From positions 9,730,936 to 9,794,935 of the forward strand of contig JAUCBN010000017.1 in the NCBI GenBank assembly GCA_035048815.1: a DNA stretch of 64,000 nt, in the 5' to 3' direction. Shown here piece after piece: positions 12,501 through 23,984 of the stretch. A program made the translations under genes and the position numbers. Source of the stretch: Abelmoschus esculentus. Lineage: Eukaryota > Streptophyta > Magnoliopsida > Malvales > Malvaceae. How positions within the stretch are numbered: position 1 is the stretch's first letter; each line of letters starts with the position of its first letter. The notes below the pieces were generated by a model, which had not been told where the DNA came from, ran no database searches, and saw nothing but the letters and a program-made list of their open reading frames with translations.

Positions 12501-13821
12501 TACCTATTCAAGGAAGGGAAGCTTTGCATCCCACAAGGATCCATTCGAGAGTTGCTCCTCAAGGAAGCACATGGGGGAGGACTAATGGGATATTTTGGAG
12601 TAGCGAAGACGTTGAACATGCTTCAAGAGCACTTGTATTGGCCAAAGATGAAACGAGATGTTGAGAGGCTATGTGAGCGTTGTATCACATGTAGAAAGGC
12701 CAAGTCAAAAGTCATACCCCATGGCCTATATACTCCACTACCTATTCCTAATGTACCTTGGGTAGACTTATCCATGGATTTTGTACTTTGGGCTGCCACG
12801 TACAAAGAATAACAAAGATTCCATTTTTGTAGTAGTGGATCAATTCTCTAAAATGGCTCATTTTATTCCTTGTAATAAGACTAATGATGCTTCACATGTT
12901 GCTAATTTATTTTTCAGGGAAATCATGAGATTGCATGGTGTTCCAAGAACTATCATATCTGATCGAGATGAGAAGTTCTTAAGCCATTTTTGGAGAACAT
13001 TATGGAGCAAGATTGGAACCAAGTTGTTATTTTCCACAACTTGCCATCCACAAACAGATGGTCAAACTGAAATGGTGAACCGGGTGTTGTCCATGTTGTT
13101 GAGGATAATCATCAAAAAGAATTTGAGGACTTGGGAGGAAAGCTTGTCACATGTGGAGTTTACTTACAACCAATCCATTCATTCCGTCACTAAAATGTCA
13201 CCATTTGAAATAGTGTATGGTTTCAATCCCTTAACTCCATTGGATTTATTACCTTTGCCCGCTGATCAAATTGTGAATAAAGATGGGAGAAACAAGTCTG
13301 AATTTGTCAAAAAACTCCATCAACAAGTGCGGGACAATATTGAAAAGAGAACTAGGCAATATGAGCAACAAGCTAACAAGGAACGTAAACGAATTACATT
13401 CGAGCCGGGAGATTGGGTTTAGCTGCACATGAGAAAAGAAAGATTTCCAGCCCAACGCAAATCAAAATTGATGCCTAGAGGGGATGGTCCTTTTCAAGTG
13501 ATCAAGCGTGTCAATGATAATGCCTATCAATTAGACCTCCCAGGTGAGTTTAATGTCAGTGCAATATTCAATGTGGCTGGTTTATCTCCATTTGATGTAG
13601 ATGACGATTTGGGGTTAAATAGCTTTCAAGAGGGAGGGAATGATACGATCACAACTAACAATGAATCAGAAGAATTTCCTATTGGACCTATGACTCGTGC
13701 TAAAACCAAGAAATTTCAAGAGGCCATGGGAAATTTATTTATTCAAGGCTGGAAACTAGAAAATGCAACACCAACTATGTTGGAACAATACAGCCTCCTA
13801 CTTGTACATGAGTTTGCATGA
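12501..13821 (+). pseudogene. Integrase and C-terminal tail of CRM-like pol, reaching into the 3' LTR
   Basis: Integrase would insert the cDNA into chromatin. The N-terminal HHCC finger is damaged: the first His is at 12570-12572, but the usual second His is Tyr at 12591-12593; the Cys pair CITC is present. The catalytic core has conserved acidic residues in VVVDQFSKMAHF, IISDRDEKF and HPQTDGQTEMVNR. The frame is broken by an extra T in the TTT at 12787-12789 and by TAG at 13420-13422 (GDWV then stop; a Trp codon is expected). The C-terminal part contains the PPT and continues into the 3' LTR, ending at TGA 13819-13821. The tail (PIGPMTRAKTKKFQEA) is where CRM elements carry the CR motif; that reading is inference. 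Confidence 0.87.
13628..13640 (+). other. Polypurine tract of CRM-like element, inside the coding frame
   Basis: AAGAGGGAGGGAA abuts the TGATACG start of the 3' LTR, the correct place for plus-strand priming. It is also translated as part of the C-terminal tail. Confidence 0.85.
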
Positions 13822-15367
13822 GTTCTTTCTTAAGTTTTTAAATTTAATTTCAGCATGTGTGCATGAATAAATAATACTTGATATTCATTTAAGCATGTTA
13901 GTTCAATTAAGTTCATTAGTTTAATTAATGCATGATAGTTCACTTAAAGCATGTTAGTTTTCTTATGTTTATGAGTTCATTTAGTGTGTGGATTAATTAA
14001 TTAAACTAGATCATTTAATGTAACTACTTTCATTAATTAAACTAGCTCATTAAATATGTTTCATGCATTCACTTTTATTTTATTGAATAAAGTTATTATC
14101 TAATGGTTGCTTATATTTTCATCTAGGGTATTCATTTGGGATCAAATGGCTGATCAGTTTCAAGACATTCAAGGGATATTTACACACCACTTAAAGGCTT
14201 TCAGTTTCAGCAAGAAAACCATGCATTGAAGAGCTCCTAAATACACCACTTAAAGAGGCACTTAAAGACTACTTAAGAGCTACTTAATCCTCCATAAAGC
14301 TTATCAGTTTTTAACAGAGAATACATGCAATGAAAGCCTTCATTATAAGCACTTAAGGGAGAGTAAAGGCAAGAATTAAAGCAACACTTAAGGAGGGAGT
14401 TCAAGGAATATCAGTCAACTTGTTCGCCATTTTTGGATTGGATACGAGCATATTTGAGTCTTGAGGTCTTCTTAAAACTTATTCCTCTATTTCTTAGCTT
14501 TCCAGCGAACTTTGAATCACCTCAATCCGATATCAGGAGCTTAAGATATGATTAAATTAGTGAAGACAGTGCATGCTGGAAATTCAGTACGGGAATAGTC
14601 ACAAGATGCTTGTTCAACAAATTCAAGAGGTCATTCAATTGCTGAATTCAATGCTTTATCAACAGCCCATTAAAGGAGGATGAATGACAACTTAATCAAG
14701 TTCATTAGCCCAAGAGTTTCTCCATGTGGATGATATGTATGTCTACATTCATCTTACGAATGTCCACATTCATCCTTGTTATATCAAACCTTTTTGTCTG
14801 TCAATTGGAGATAGGATAACCTAAAAATTAATAGGCCTTTAACACCAGAATAATGAGTCTTTAATCTTTGTCTAGCCTAATCAATTTGTTGTTGTCTTAC
14901 ACCTATAAATAGGCACTCATTTCATTGTAAAAGGAACAACTTTTGGCATATATTAAACTTTGAGAGTATTCTCTTTTATAGTTCTTTTTGAATTTTATCG
15001 GCTTGCAAGATTGTTCTTGTGGCATTAATCCCTTTTCATTTTTTTATATTGTTGGGTCCTAGTTCATATAACTAGAGGGTCGCAATCCATTATCCTTTCA
15101 CCCAAGTCACGGTTTAAAAACTCTTAAGGAACGGATCTTCACTTTTTAGTGTTGGTTCCTCCTTTGTTTAAACCGCACCATCAATTACATTTCATATTTT
15201 CATTTTCATCAACCATACATCCATATTTTCCATCATCCAAAACACAACAATCTACTTACCATCATTCTATTATCGTATCATCTTGTAATCATATCAATTA
15301 CTTACTAGAATCACGATCGGGCAATCACATATACAAATTCGGATATTTCACAACCGGATTCATATCA
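13641..15367 (+). repeat. 3' LTR of CRM-like element
   Basis: The 1,727-bp LTR runs from TGATACGATC to CATATCA. It contains the last ~180 bp of the polyprotein frame, a TATA box at 14903-14913 (CTATAAATAGG) and a poly-pyrimidine U5. It is longer than the 5' LTR because of two deletions there. Confidence 0.93.
14903..14913 (+). promoter_or_regulatory. TATA box in CRM 3' LTR
   Basis: CTATAAATAGG in the same context as in the 5' LTR. Confidence 0.55.
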
Positions 15368-16986
15368 CATAGGCTCAAAGAGAGGGGTCGTCCATCACGA
15401 TATACGCTCTAAGAAAGGGACATTTCATAATGACATGCAGTCGAAGGGTGAGGCATTTCATCGCGACATACGCTCAAAGAGAAGGGTCATCCATCACGGT
15501 ATACGCTTTAAGAAAGGGACCGTTCACCATGACATGCAATCAAAGATAGAGGTCATTCATCGCAAGATACGCTCAAAGAGAGCGGTCATCGATCACGGTA
15601 TAACTCAAAGAGAGGGATCATTTATTATAGCATACGCTTAAAGAGAGAGGTCATTCATCACGATATACGTTCAAATAGAAGGGTCGTCCATCACAATATA
15701 CAATCTTAGAAAGGGACCGTTCACCATGACAAGAACTCAAAGAGAAGTGCCATTCATCGCAACAAACGCTCAAAGAGAGGGGTCATCGATCACGCTTTAC
15801 GCTCAAAGAGAGGGACCGTTCATTATGACATGCACTCGAAGAGTGGAGTCATTCATCGCGACATACGCTCAAAGAGCGCGACGTCTATCGCGGTATACAC
15901 TCAAAGAGAGGGGACGTTCATTATCATATGCTCTAAAAGAGAGGGTGGTTATTCATCGCAACATACGCTTAAAGAGAGGGGTCGTCTATCACAATATATG
16001 CTCAAAAGGAGGGACCGTTTATTATGATATGCACTCAAAGATAGGGGTCATTCATCGTGACATACGCCCAAAGAGAGGGGTCGTCCATCACGACATATGC
16101 TCAAAGAGAAGGGCCGTTCAATATGACAAACGCTCGAAGAGAGGGGTCATTCACCACGACATACTCTTAAAGAGAGGGGTCGTCCATCATGGTATACGCT
16201 CTAAGAAAAGGCTGGTTCAATATGACATGCACTTGTTGAGAGAGGTCATTCATCGCGACATAAGCTCAAAGAGAAGGGTGGTCCAGCACAATTTACGTTG
16301 TAAGAAAGGGATGGTTCATTATGACATACACTCGAAGAGAGGGATCATTCAATGCGACATACGCTTAAAGAGAGGGGTTGTCCATCACGGTATACGCACA
16401 AAGAGAGGGACTGTACACCATGAAATGCACTCGAAGAGAGAGGTCATTCATCATGACATATGCTCAAAGAGAGTGGTCGTCCATCACGGTATACACTCAA
16501 AGAGAGAGACCGTTCATTATGACATATGCTCGAAGTGAGGGGTCGTTCACCGAGATATACGCTTAAAGAGAGGGGTCGTCCATCACGGTATACTCTCAAA
16601 GAGACGGACCGTTCATTATGATATACGCTCGCAGAGAGGGGTCGTTCACCGCGATATACGCTCAAATAGCGCGGCGTCCATCGTGTTATACACTCAAAGA
16701 GAGGGGCCATTCATTTTGACATGCACTCTCAGAGAAAGAAAGAGGTCGTCCATCACAGTATACGTTCAAAGGGAGGGACCTTTTATTATGACATGCACTC
16801 GAAGATAGGGGTCATTCATCGTGACATTCGCTCAAATAGAGGGGTCATCCATCACGGCATACGCTCAAAGAGAGAGACCGTTCATTATAACAAACGCTCG
16901 AAGAGAGGGTCATTCACCACGACATGCTCTCAAACAGAGGGGTCGTCCATCACGGTATACGCTCTAAGAAATGGTCAGTTCAATAC
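15368..16986 (+). repeat. 33-bp satellite, block 2
   Basis: Continuation of block 1 after the CRM-like element; the first five bases are the target duplication CATAG. Its first ~1.1 kb closely follows 5282-6480 monomer by monomer, including rare variants such as the GCAGTCGAAGGGTGAGGC monomer (15437 versus 5351), so it is a paralogous segmental copy. It ends at TTCAATAC before the unassigned insertion. Confidence 0.93.
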
Positions 16987-18566
16987 TGTTGCGACCCTTC
17001 TACTAATTAAAAATTTATGTTTACTAAAAAGGTGCTATTTTTGAAAGAGTGAAAATTAAAAATTTAAGTGCCTCAAAATTAGGAAATTTAGGGTTTAACT
17101 TTAAAAAGGGGAATTTGAGATAAAAATTGAGAATTAAAATTTGGGCTTAAAAATTAGGAATTAGGGTTGCAAATTGAAAATCGATTTGAGAAATTGGGAA
17201 TTAGGAATTTAGGACTAAGAATGGAAATTGAATTAAAAAAGAAATTAGGGCTTGAAAACACTTAACATGACATAAAGTATTAACGATTCGAAAAGCAATT
17301 TAGCTAGGGGAAGGGCTCAAAAGCAGACAAAAAACCACGGGGACACCCATCTACAAATAAACCAAATCGAAAAAGAAGATTTTGGGTTGATTCAGGACCG
17401 AAATGAAAGAATTTGAAAACTTGCAAGGGCTGCAAGGTGAATTAAAGGGACAAGGGTTGGTTTATGAGGTAATAAAACCATTTCCTAATAATCTAATGAG
17501 TATAAAACTGATTTAATCCGGCTAAAACAAACCTTTTTCTCATTTTTAAACCAAAAATAAAATACCTCCCCCCCATTTCTCTGTTCAGTTCTTCTAAAAA
17601 GGATGAACAAGTTGAACGTTCAACCTTTCAACCCAGAAACCACAGCATATTTCAGAATCCGGCCACCATCCACGGTGGTCGAAGAAGTAAAATCTATCCC
17701 TTTTCCTTTAAAAAAACTTTCTTACTTCGAAACAAAACTCCTCTTTTACAAACAAAACAAAATCAGAGTCAAAGCTTCCACCTTTTATGAAAAGAAACCA
17801 AAGCGAGAAAGACATTAGAACCATTTTTGGTTCGATTCAGAAGAACGAAAAGCGATGGAGAATCTTTTTCCTCTCGACTCACCCCGAACCGACAAAGCGG
17901 CCATTGGTTTATTGTCGATCGAAGGAGAGTGTTCCAATGACCTCTAAATCAAAAGGTACAAAAACAAGAAAACTACTCTACTTTTTGTTTTGATTCTATA
18001 CTGTGAAAAAAAAAGCGAGAGTATTTACCATTGAATTTGTGTTATTTTGATTTCAATGGTGGTTCCCCCAATGAATTACAAAGTTAGGGCTTTTCTCTTC
18101 TTATAGCCCTTTTTTATTACACTGATTAGAACTTAAAATATCCTTCTTTGCTTTGTTTAATTCTGAAATCCCTGATTTTGGTTGTGATGTTTTCTTTATT
18201 CGTATTCTGTGAGCTTCTGAAATTGTCGGTTCCATGTCATTTACTACTCTGAAATTTGCTGAAGGATATTGATTTTCGTCATAATTCCTTGTACAATTTT
18301 GATGTTTTGTTTGTTTTTGCTCATGTGGTTGATACAGGGCGAGAGGGGACCATGGGACATGGCTGTCGTCGTGGCCATCGGAGAAGAGAGGGACCACTGA
18401 GAAGGGATCGATCACGACAGAGAGACGACCGGACTCCAAAGTATCCGAAAGGGCATATGCATGCGATACATACGCTCGTTGAGTTCTCGAACAGTCGCAC
18501 GTGAGGAAACCAATTAGCCGCGCGTTGGAGCGTCTAATTCTGGACGATTATGCTCCCTTTAATCTG

Positions 18567-18599
18567 AGCCATTAGATTAGATACTTAGATCTAACGGCT
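18567..18599. repeat. Short inverted repeat (hairpin)
   Basis: AGCCATTAGAT and ATCTAACGGCT face each other across about 11 bp, with one mismatch. It could be a structural element of the unassigned insertion; nothing more can be said. Confidence 0.5.
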
Positions 18600-19002
18600 G
18601 GGGCTTGACGGCTGCCCAAAGAGATAATAATGGTATTAGGGTTTCTCTTATCAGATGGTTTTTGGGCCTTAGTTAATTAGCTAGTGGGTTTTATTATTTT
18701 ATTGGATCTTAATTGTAAATAAAATGGGCTACTAATATATATTTTGTTTTATCTTATTTAATCATATTTTATAATAATAATAAATATAATATTATTAATA
18801 TTAATAAAAAGATGGTAAAATAAATTATAATAATAATAGAAACAAAAACAAAAGGAAACTAAATATTTAAAAGATTAAACAAAAAAACAATATATACTTT
18901 TTCGAATTTTGCTTTAAATAATATATATTATGATATTTGTAACGAAAATGAAAAGAAATTAAATAGTATAAATAATATGCACATATAATATCCTGGACCT
19001 TT

Positions 19003-19028
19003 TATATATATATATATATATATATATA
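19003..19028. repeat. (TA)13 microsatellite
   Basis: Thirteen uninterrupted TA dinucleotides; a shorter (AT)9 run lies at 19276-19293. Confidence 0.95.
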
Positions 19029-19427
19029 GTGTAATGATAATAAATAATAATAGTAAATAAAATAAACAAAGAAGAAAAGATCATAAAAAAAGGAAAACCT
19101 TTAATATTTTTATTTTAACTGTAGAACATTATAATTAGTGGTCACAACCTAATATGTTTTTTGGTTTTTGATTTTAAATAACATATGATAACGAGAGAAA
19201 TAATAAAAACAAAATACACAGAAGCTAAATAATATTTTAATAACAAAATTGCACTAAATTAAAAACCAAAAAAGGAATATATATATATATATACAAAAAG
19301 AGTAATATAATATTTTTAGATTTCTTAAAAGAAAACAGTAACACATATAATAGTATATATTTACAAAGTCAAAAAAAAAAAGAAAATAGATACAAATTAA
19401 CAAATATATTAATATAATGTTTAGCTT

Positions 19428-19618
19428 TCGTTTAGCTTCTTCTAAGCTGACTGAGCTGACACCAAGCTAATATTTACTCCTTGAGTTGTAGGTAAGTCCT
19501 ATGAAGAAAACATAATAATAGAAATAATGAGAATAATTAAAATAACTTAATATAAATTTAGATCTGAGCTGAAACTTAATATTGTGGTTATATTGAAGCA
19601 TGAAGGAATGAGATAAAT
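19428..19618 (-). mobile_element. LTR family X, copy 5: short fragment, reverse
   Basis: Matches 55845-56125 of the reverse X LTR (shared words CGTTTAGCTTCTT, GAGCTGACAC, GTAGGTAAGTCCTATGAAG, GAGATAAATGAG), with an internal deletion. It lacks the terminal TGATAC end and passes directly into satellite, so both ends are truncated. Confidence 0.75.
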
Positions 19619-20463
19619 GAGAGGGGTCATTCATCGTGACATGCGCTCGAAGAGAGGGGTTGTCCATCACGGTATACGCTCTAACAAAGGGACCGCTCAC
19701 CATGACATGCACTTGAAGAGAGGGGGCTTTCTTCGCGGTATACACTCAAAGAGAGAGGTCGTCCATCACAGTATACGCTCTAAGAAAGGGATCGTTAATT
19801 ATAACATACACTCAAAAAGAGGGTCATTCATAGCAACATACGCTAAAAGAGTGGGGTCGTTCATCATGGTATACGCTCAAACAGAGGGACCGTTTACCAT
19901 GACGTGCACTCGAATAGAGGGGTCTTTAATCGCGACATACGCTCAAAGAGAGGGGTTGTCCATCACAGCATACGCTCAAAGTGAAGGATCGTTTATTATG
20001 ACATATGCTCGAAGAGAGGGATCATTTATCACTACATATGCTCAAAGAGAGGTCTTGTCCATCACGGTATACGTTCAAAGAGAGGGACCGTTCACCATGA
20101 CATGCACTCAAAGAGAGGGGTCATTCATCGCGATATACGCGTAAAGAGATGGGTCATCCATCACGGTATACGCTCTAAGAAAGGGACCGTTTACAATGAC
20201 ATGTACACAAAGAGACGGGTTATTCATCGGGACATGCGCTTAAAGGGAGGGATGGTCTATCACGGTATACGCTCACTCTAAGAAAGGGATCATTCTTTAT
20301 GACAAGCACTCGAAGAGAGGGGTCATTCATCGCGATATACGCTCAAAGAGAGGGCTCATCCATCAGGTATATGCTTAAAGAGAGAGACCGTTCACCATGA
20401 CATGCACTCAAAGAGAGGGTTCATTCATCGCGGCACGGTATGCGCTGCTCTAAGAAAGGGACT
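19619..20463 (+). repeat. 33-bp satellite, block 3
   Basis: About 25 monomers of the A-B-C satellite, same strand as the other blocks. The last part (20430-20463) is disturbed just before the CRM LTR fragment. Confidence 0.93.
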
Positions 20464-21028
20464 AGAATAATGAGTCTTTAATATTTGTCTAGGTCAATCA
20501 ATTTGTTGTCATACACCTATAAATAGGCACTCATTCCATTGAAAAAGATACAACTTTTGGCATATATTACAACTTAAGTGTGTTTCTCTTTTATAGTTCT
20601 TTTCGAACTTTATCGGCTTACAAGATTGTTCTTGTGGAATTCATCCCTATTCATTTTTTATATTGCTGGTTCCTAGTTCTTATAACTAAAGGGTCACAAT
20701 CCATTAACCTTTAACTCAAGTCACGGTTTAAAAAATCTTAAGGAATGAGTCTTCACTTTTAATGTTGGTTCCTCCTTTGTTTACACTACACCACCAATTA
20801 CATTCCATCTCTTCACTTTCATCATCCAAACATCCTTATTTTCCATATTTCATCCTAAACACAACAACCATCTTATCATCATTTCATTTCAGCATACTAT
20901 CCATCCATTTCATATCATCTTGTGAGTTTCATTTCAAAATTCCTATTTTTCATTTTAGTTACTTACTAGAATCACGATTGGGCAATCACAAATACAAATT
21001 CGGATATTCTGCAGCCAGATTCGTATGA
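20464..21028 (+). mobile_element. CRM LTR fragment (3' part, natural 3' end kept)
   Basis: Starts abruptly at AGAATAATGAGTCTTTAAT (equivalent of about 14848) and runs through the TATA box (about 20518) to TCGTATGA at 21028, the degenerate form of the TATCA terminus. The 5' part is missing; on its right side the 170-bp satellite begins at once. Confidence 0.88.
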
Positions 21029-22164
21029 ATCTAAATTATGAGTTTGAATAATTAATTATGGGCGTTTGAACAAAATTATACAAATTAATCTCAAATTTTC
21101 AGCCTTTTACTCGGTTAAAATTAGAACGGATTCTTTATAAAGCCGTTTTAGACATGCATGTTTTACTTCCAACAATACGACAACCAAATGTTATTAAATC
21201 AAATTTTATGAGTTTAAATAGTTAAATATTGACATTTGAACAACATTATACATATTAATCTAAAATTTTAAGCTTTTTACTCGGTTAAAATTCATACGAA
21301 TTCTCTATTAGGCCCATTTAGACAAGCATGTTTTTAATCCCAACAAAACAACAACCAAATGTTATTAAATCAAATTTTATGAGTTTAAACAGTTAATTAT
21401 GGGCTTTCGAATAAAATTATATAGAATAATCTCAAATTTTGGGTTTTTTACTCGGTTAAAATCCAAGTGGATTCTCTATAAAGCCCGTTTACACATGCAC
21501 ATTTTAAACCCAACAAAACGACAACCAAATGTTATTAAAATCAAATTTTATGAGTTCAAAAAGTTAATTATGGGATTTTAAAGAAAATTATATAGATTAA
21601 TTTCAAATTTTCAGCGTTTTACTCGGTTAAAATTCGAACGGATTCTCTATAAAGCCAATTTAGACATGCATGTTCTAATCCCAACAAAACAAAAACCAAA
21701 TGTTATTAAATCAATTTTATGAGTTCAAATAGTTATTATGGGTGTTTGAAAAAAAATTATATAGATTAATCTCAAATTTTCAGCTTTTTACATGGTTAAA
21801 ATCCGAAAGAATTCTCTATTAATCCCTTTTAGACATGCATGTTTTAATCCCAACAAAACGACAACCAAATATTATTAAATCAAATTTTACGAGTTTAAAT
21901 AGTTAATTATGGGTGTTTGAACAAAATTATACAGATTAATCTCAAACTTTTAGCTTTTTACACGGTTAAAATTCTAATAGATTCTCTATAAAGCATATTT
22001 AGATATGCATGTTTTAATCTCAACACAACAACAACCAAATGTTATTAAATCAAATTTTATGAGTTCAAATAGTTAATTATGGGCGTTTAAATAAAATTGT
22101 ACAGATTAATCTCAAATTAGCTTTTTACTCGAATAAAATTCGAACGGTCAAATAGTTAATTATG
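21029..22164. repeat. ~170-bp AT-rich satellite, array 1
   Basis: The word CAACCAAATGTTATTAAA recurs at about 21182, 21352, 21522, 21692, 21862 and 22032, giving a period of 169-171 bp and about 6.7 copies. Each unit also has TTTTACTCGGTTAAAAT and GATTCTCTATAAAGCC. No reading frame is supported. The unit length is typical of plant centromeric satellites. The right end is disordered (22120-22164) before the 33-bp satellite resumes. Confidence 0.92.
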
Positions 22165-22562
22165 GATTCTCTAAGAGAGGGAACGTTCACCATGACATGC
22201 ACTCGAAGAGAAGGGTCATACATCGCAATATATGCTCAAAGAGAGGGATCAAAGATCACGGTATATGCTCAAAGAGAGGGATTGTTCACCATGACATGCA
22301 CTCTAAGAGAGGGGTAATTCATCGCGACAAATGCTCATAGAGAGGGGTCGTCCATCACGACATACGCTCAAAGAGAGGGACCGTTCATTATGACATGCAC
22401 TAGAAGAGAGGGATCATTCATCGAGACATACGCTCAAGGAGAGGTGTCATCCATCACAATATACGCTTAAAGAGAGGTACAATTCGTTATGACACGCACA
22501 CGAATATAGGGGTCGTCCATCACGGTGTATGCTATAGGAAAAGGACCGTTCACTATGACATG
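22165..22562 (+). repeat. 33-bp satellite, block 4
   Basis: About 12 monomers between the 170-bp array and the Athila-related element. The final five bases ACATG are the left target duplication of that element. Confidence 0.92.
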
Positions 22563-23852
22563 TGATGAGTGCCCAAAAGGCAGTTATTTACTACCCTTCT
22601 CGTGGCACTTTATGCATCTACTATACTCCAACTTGAGCTGAAATATGGACTCTTTGCACAATATTGGATATTCCGTTATCACTACTTACAAAGTCGACAT
22701 TTATAGAGAATGCGGATATTATTACATATTCAGTACATGCAGGAATATCCAGGGCCGAAGCAGCGGTGAAGCAGTGTTGAGGCCGAGGTAGAGACAAGGT
22801 CGCGGCAGCATCCTGAGTGGCAACATCAACATGATAGGCTACTGAAAGACAAAAATATAGAGAACATTCTGGAAGATGCATCGCACCAATTGGACCAAGC
22901 TAGCGCACTAAAAGCCCAAGTCAAAGACTGAACGGGAAAAACTTTCTAGAAGGTTGCAAACTTGGAAACATCAGATCTCATGTAGAAGACTTGCTCCCTA
23001 CTCCAAGTTAGAGTCTATTTAGGAAAGGTTTCCCTAGGTTAAGACTATATATAGCCTAGCCGGCCACACTGTTAAAGAGAGCCGATTTTAGAGAAACCCT
23101 TCCACTAAGATTGATACTTATCGACATTATGTTCTAAATCTCTTTGAGATAGGTGAAGGTTGTAGATATTAGTGAGACGTGATTGTTTCTTGTTTCTTTG
23201 TTTTAATGCAATAATAATATCGAAGTTTGCTTATCCTATTTCCATTCCTTGTTCTTGCATTCAATCTTGAGAGAGAAGTTTGTAAGTAATCTATTTATCT
23301 AGCATCGAGAGAGTTAGATTCACGAAAGGGATAAATACGGTGTTGACGACACTAACTCGGCCTAGAGATAGGTTAAGAGTTTCAGAAGCTAAAGGAAGTG
23401 TTGGATTGGTTGGTGATTATCGTTGATTCACACCGAGAGGTATCGTCAAAGACCAGTCATCAACAACGCTCTGACTTAGAGATAAGTAGAGTCAATTGCA
23501 AACACTTTGCTGAACTTTGATGCATCTGCCTAAGAGCAAGAGATTGCCACGGTAGAGAACACCAATGCTGCCGAGGTTGTATCTACAGTACTACCGAATC
23601 CACTAATTGACGCAGTTGGATCCTACTCACTTTCTCTATATCGTTCTCCATCCTTTATTTTATCATTTGTTATTTAGTTACTTAGTTAGACAATTCCACT
23701 TATCTGTGTTTTTACTTTATTTTTTAGGAGCAAGGGAACAAGGGAAGACATATTAAGTATACCAATCTCTGTGGAGACGATACACAATATACTTATCACA
23801 TTATTAATTTCGACATGTACACTGCACAGTTGCGCTATTATTACACGCACCA
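22563..23852 (+). repeat. 5' LTR of Athila-related element
   Basis: 1,290 bp, beginning TGATGAGTGCCC and ending ACACGCACCA. TATA box CTATATATAG at 23045-23054. The 3' LTR has an extra ~38 bp near 30449-30486, otherwise the two are closely similar. Confidence 0.92.
23045..23054 (+). promoter_or_regulatory. TATA box in Athila 5' LTR
   Basis: CTATATATAG followed by CCTAGCCGGCC, conserved at 29901-29910 in the 3' LTR. Confidence 0.55.
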
Positions 23853-23858
23853 AGTTTT

Positions 23859-23876
23859 TGTCGCCGTTACCGGGGA
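23859..23876 (+). other. Athila-type primer binding site
   Basis: TGTCGCCGTTACCGGGGA lies 6 bp after the 5' LTR. It differs at two bases from the common Athila PBS TGGCGCCGTTGCCGGGGA. Confidence 0.8.
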
Positions 23877-23984
23877 TTGACAATTAAATTTTTGTTTTCT
23901 TTATTTTCTTTCTCTTTAACCATTCTTTATTTAACTTTAATTCTAATTATTTATATTTTTTATTAACTTTGGCCTATCTGGTGT

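Larger units (their letters stand above)
6504..15367 (+). mobile_element. Complete Ty3/gypsy chromovirus, CRM-like, nested in satellite
   Basis: The 8,864-bp element has LTRs at 6504-8109 and 13641-15367 that begin TGATACGATC and end CATATCA. It has a tRNA-Met-type primer binding site, a polypurine tract directly before the 3' LTR, and a 5-bp target duplication. The internal order is gag, protease, reverse transcriptase, RNase H, integrase, which is the Ty3/gypsy order. The CRM-like assignment rests on two things: the gag type and the reading frame running about 60 codons into the 3' LTR, a layout known in centromeric CRM elements. I did not identify a canonical chromodomain. Two frameshifts in gag, one in integrase and two premature stops make it non-autonomous. 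Younger than the satellite it interrupts. Confidence 0.93.
16987..19427. other. Unassigned AT-rich insertion, possible LTR or captured non-coding/gene fragment
   Basis: Unique sequence within the window, starting TGTTGCGACCC immediately after satellite. 17000-17260 is a low-complexity stretch with repeated AAATT(A/T)GG-like words. 17603-17993 holds two short overlapping frames with no recognisable domain. Around 18320-18345 a T-rich run followed by TTGATACAG then GGCGAG resembles a plant intron acceptor next to a GC-richer stretch (18338-18500). The rest (18600-19427) is strongly AT-rich with TA microsatellites. A TG start fits an LTR, but I cannot find a matching end or target duplication, and the right side runs into an X LTR fragment. 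Function unknown. Confidence 0.5.

Noticed and set aside
18101..18504. Gene in the unassigned insertion (frames on both strands)
   Set aside because: Frames of 80-112 codons with no recognisable domain; kept only as part of an unassigned feature.
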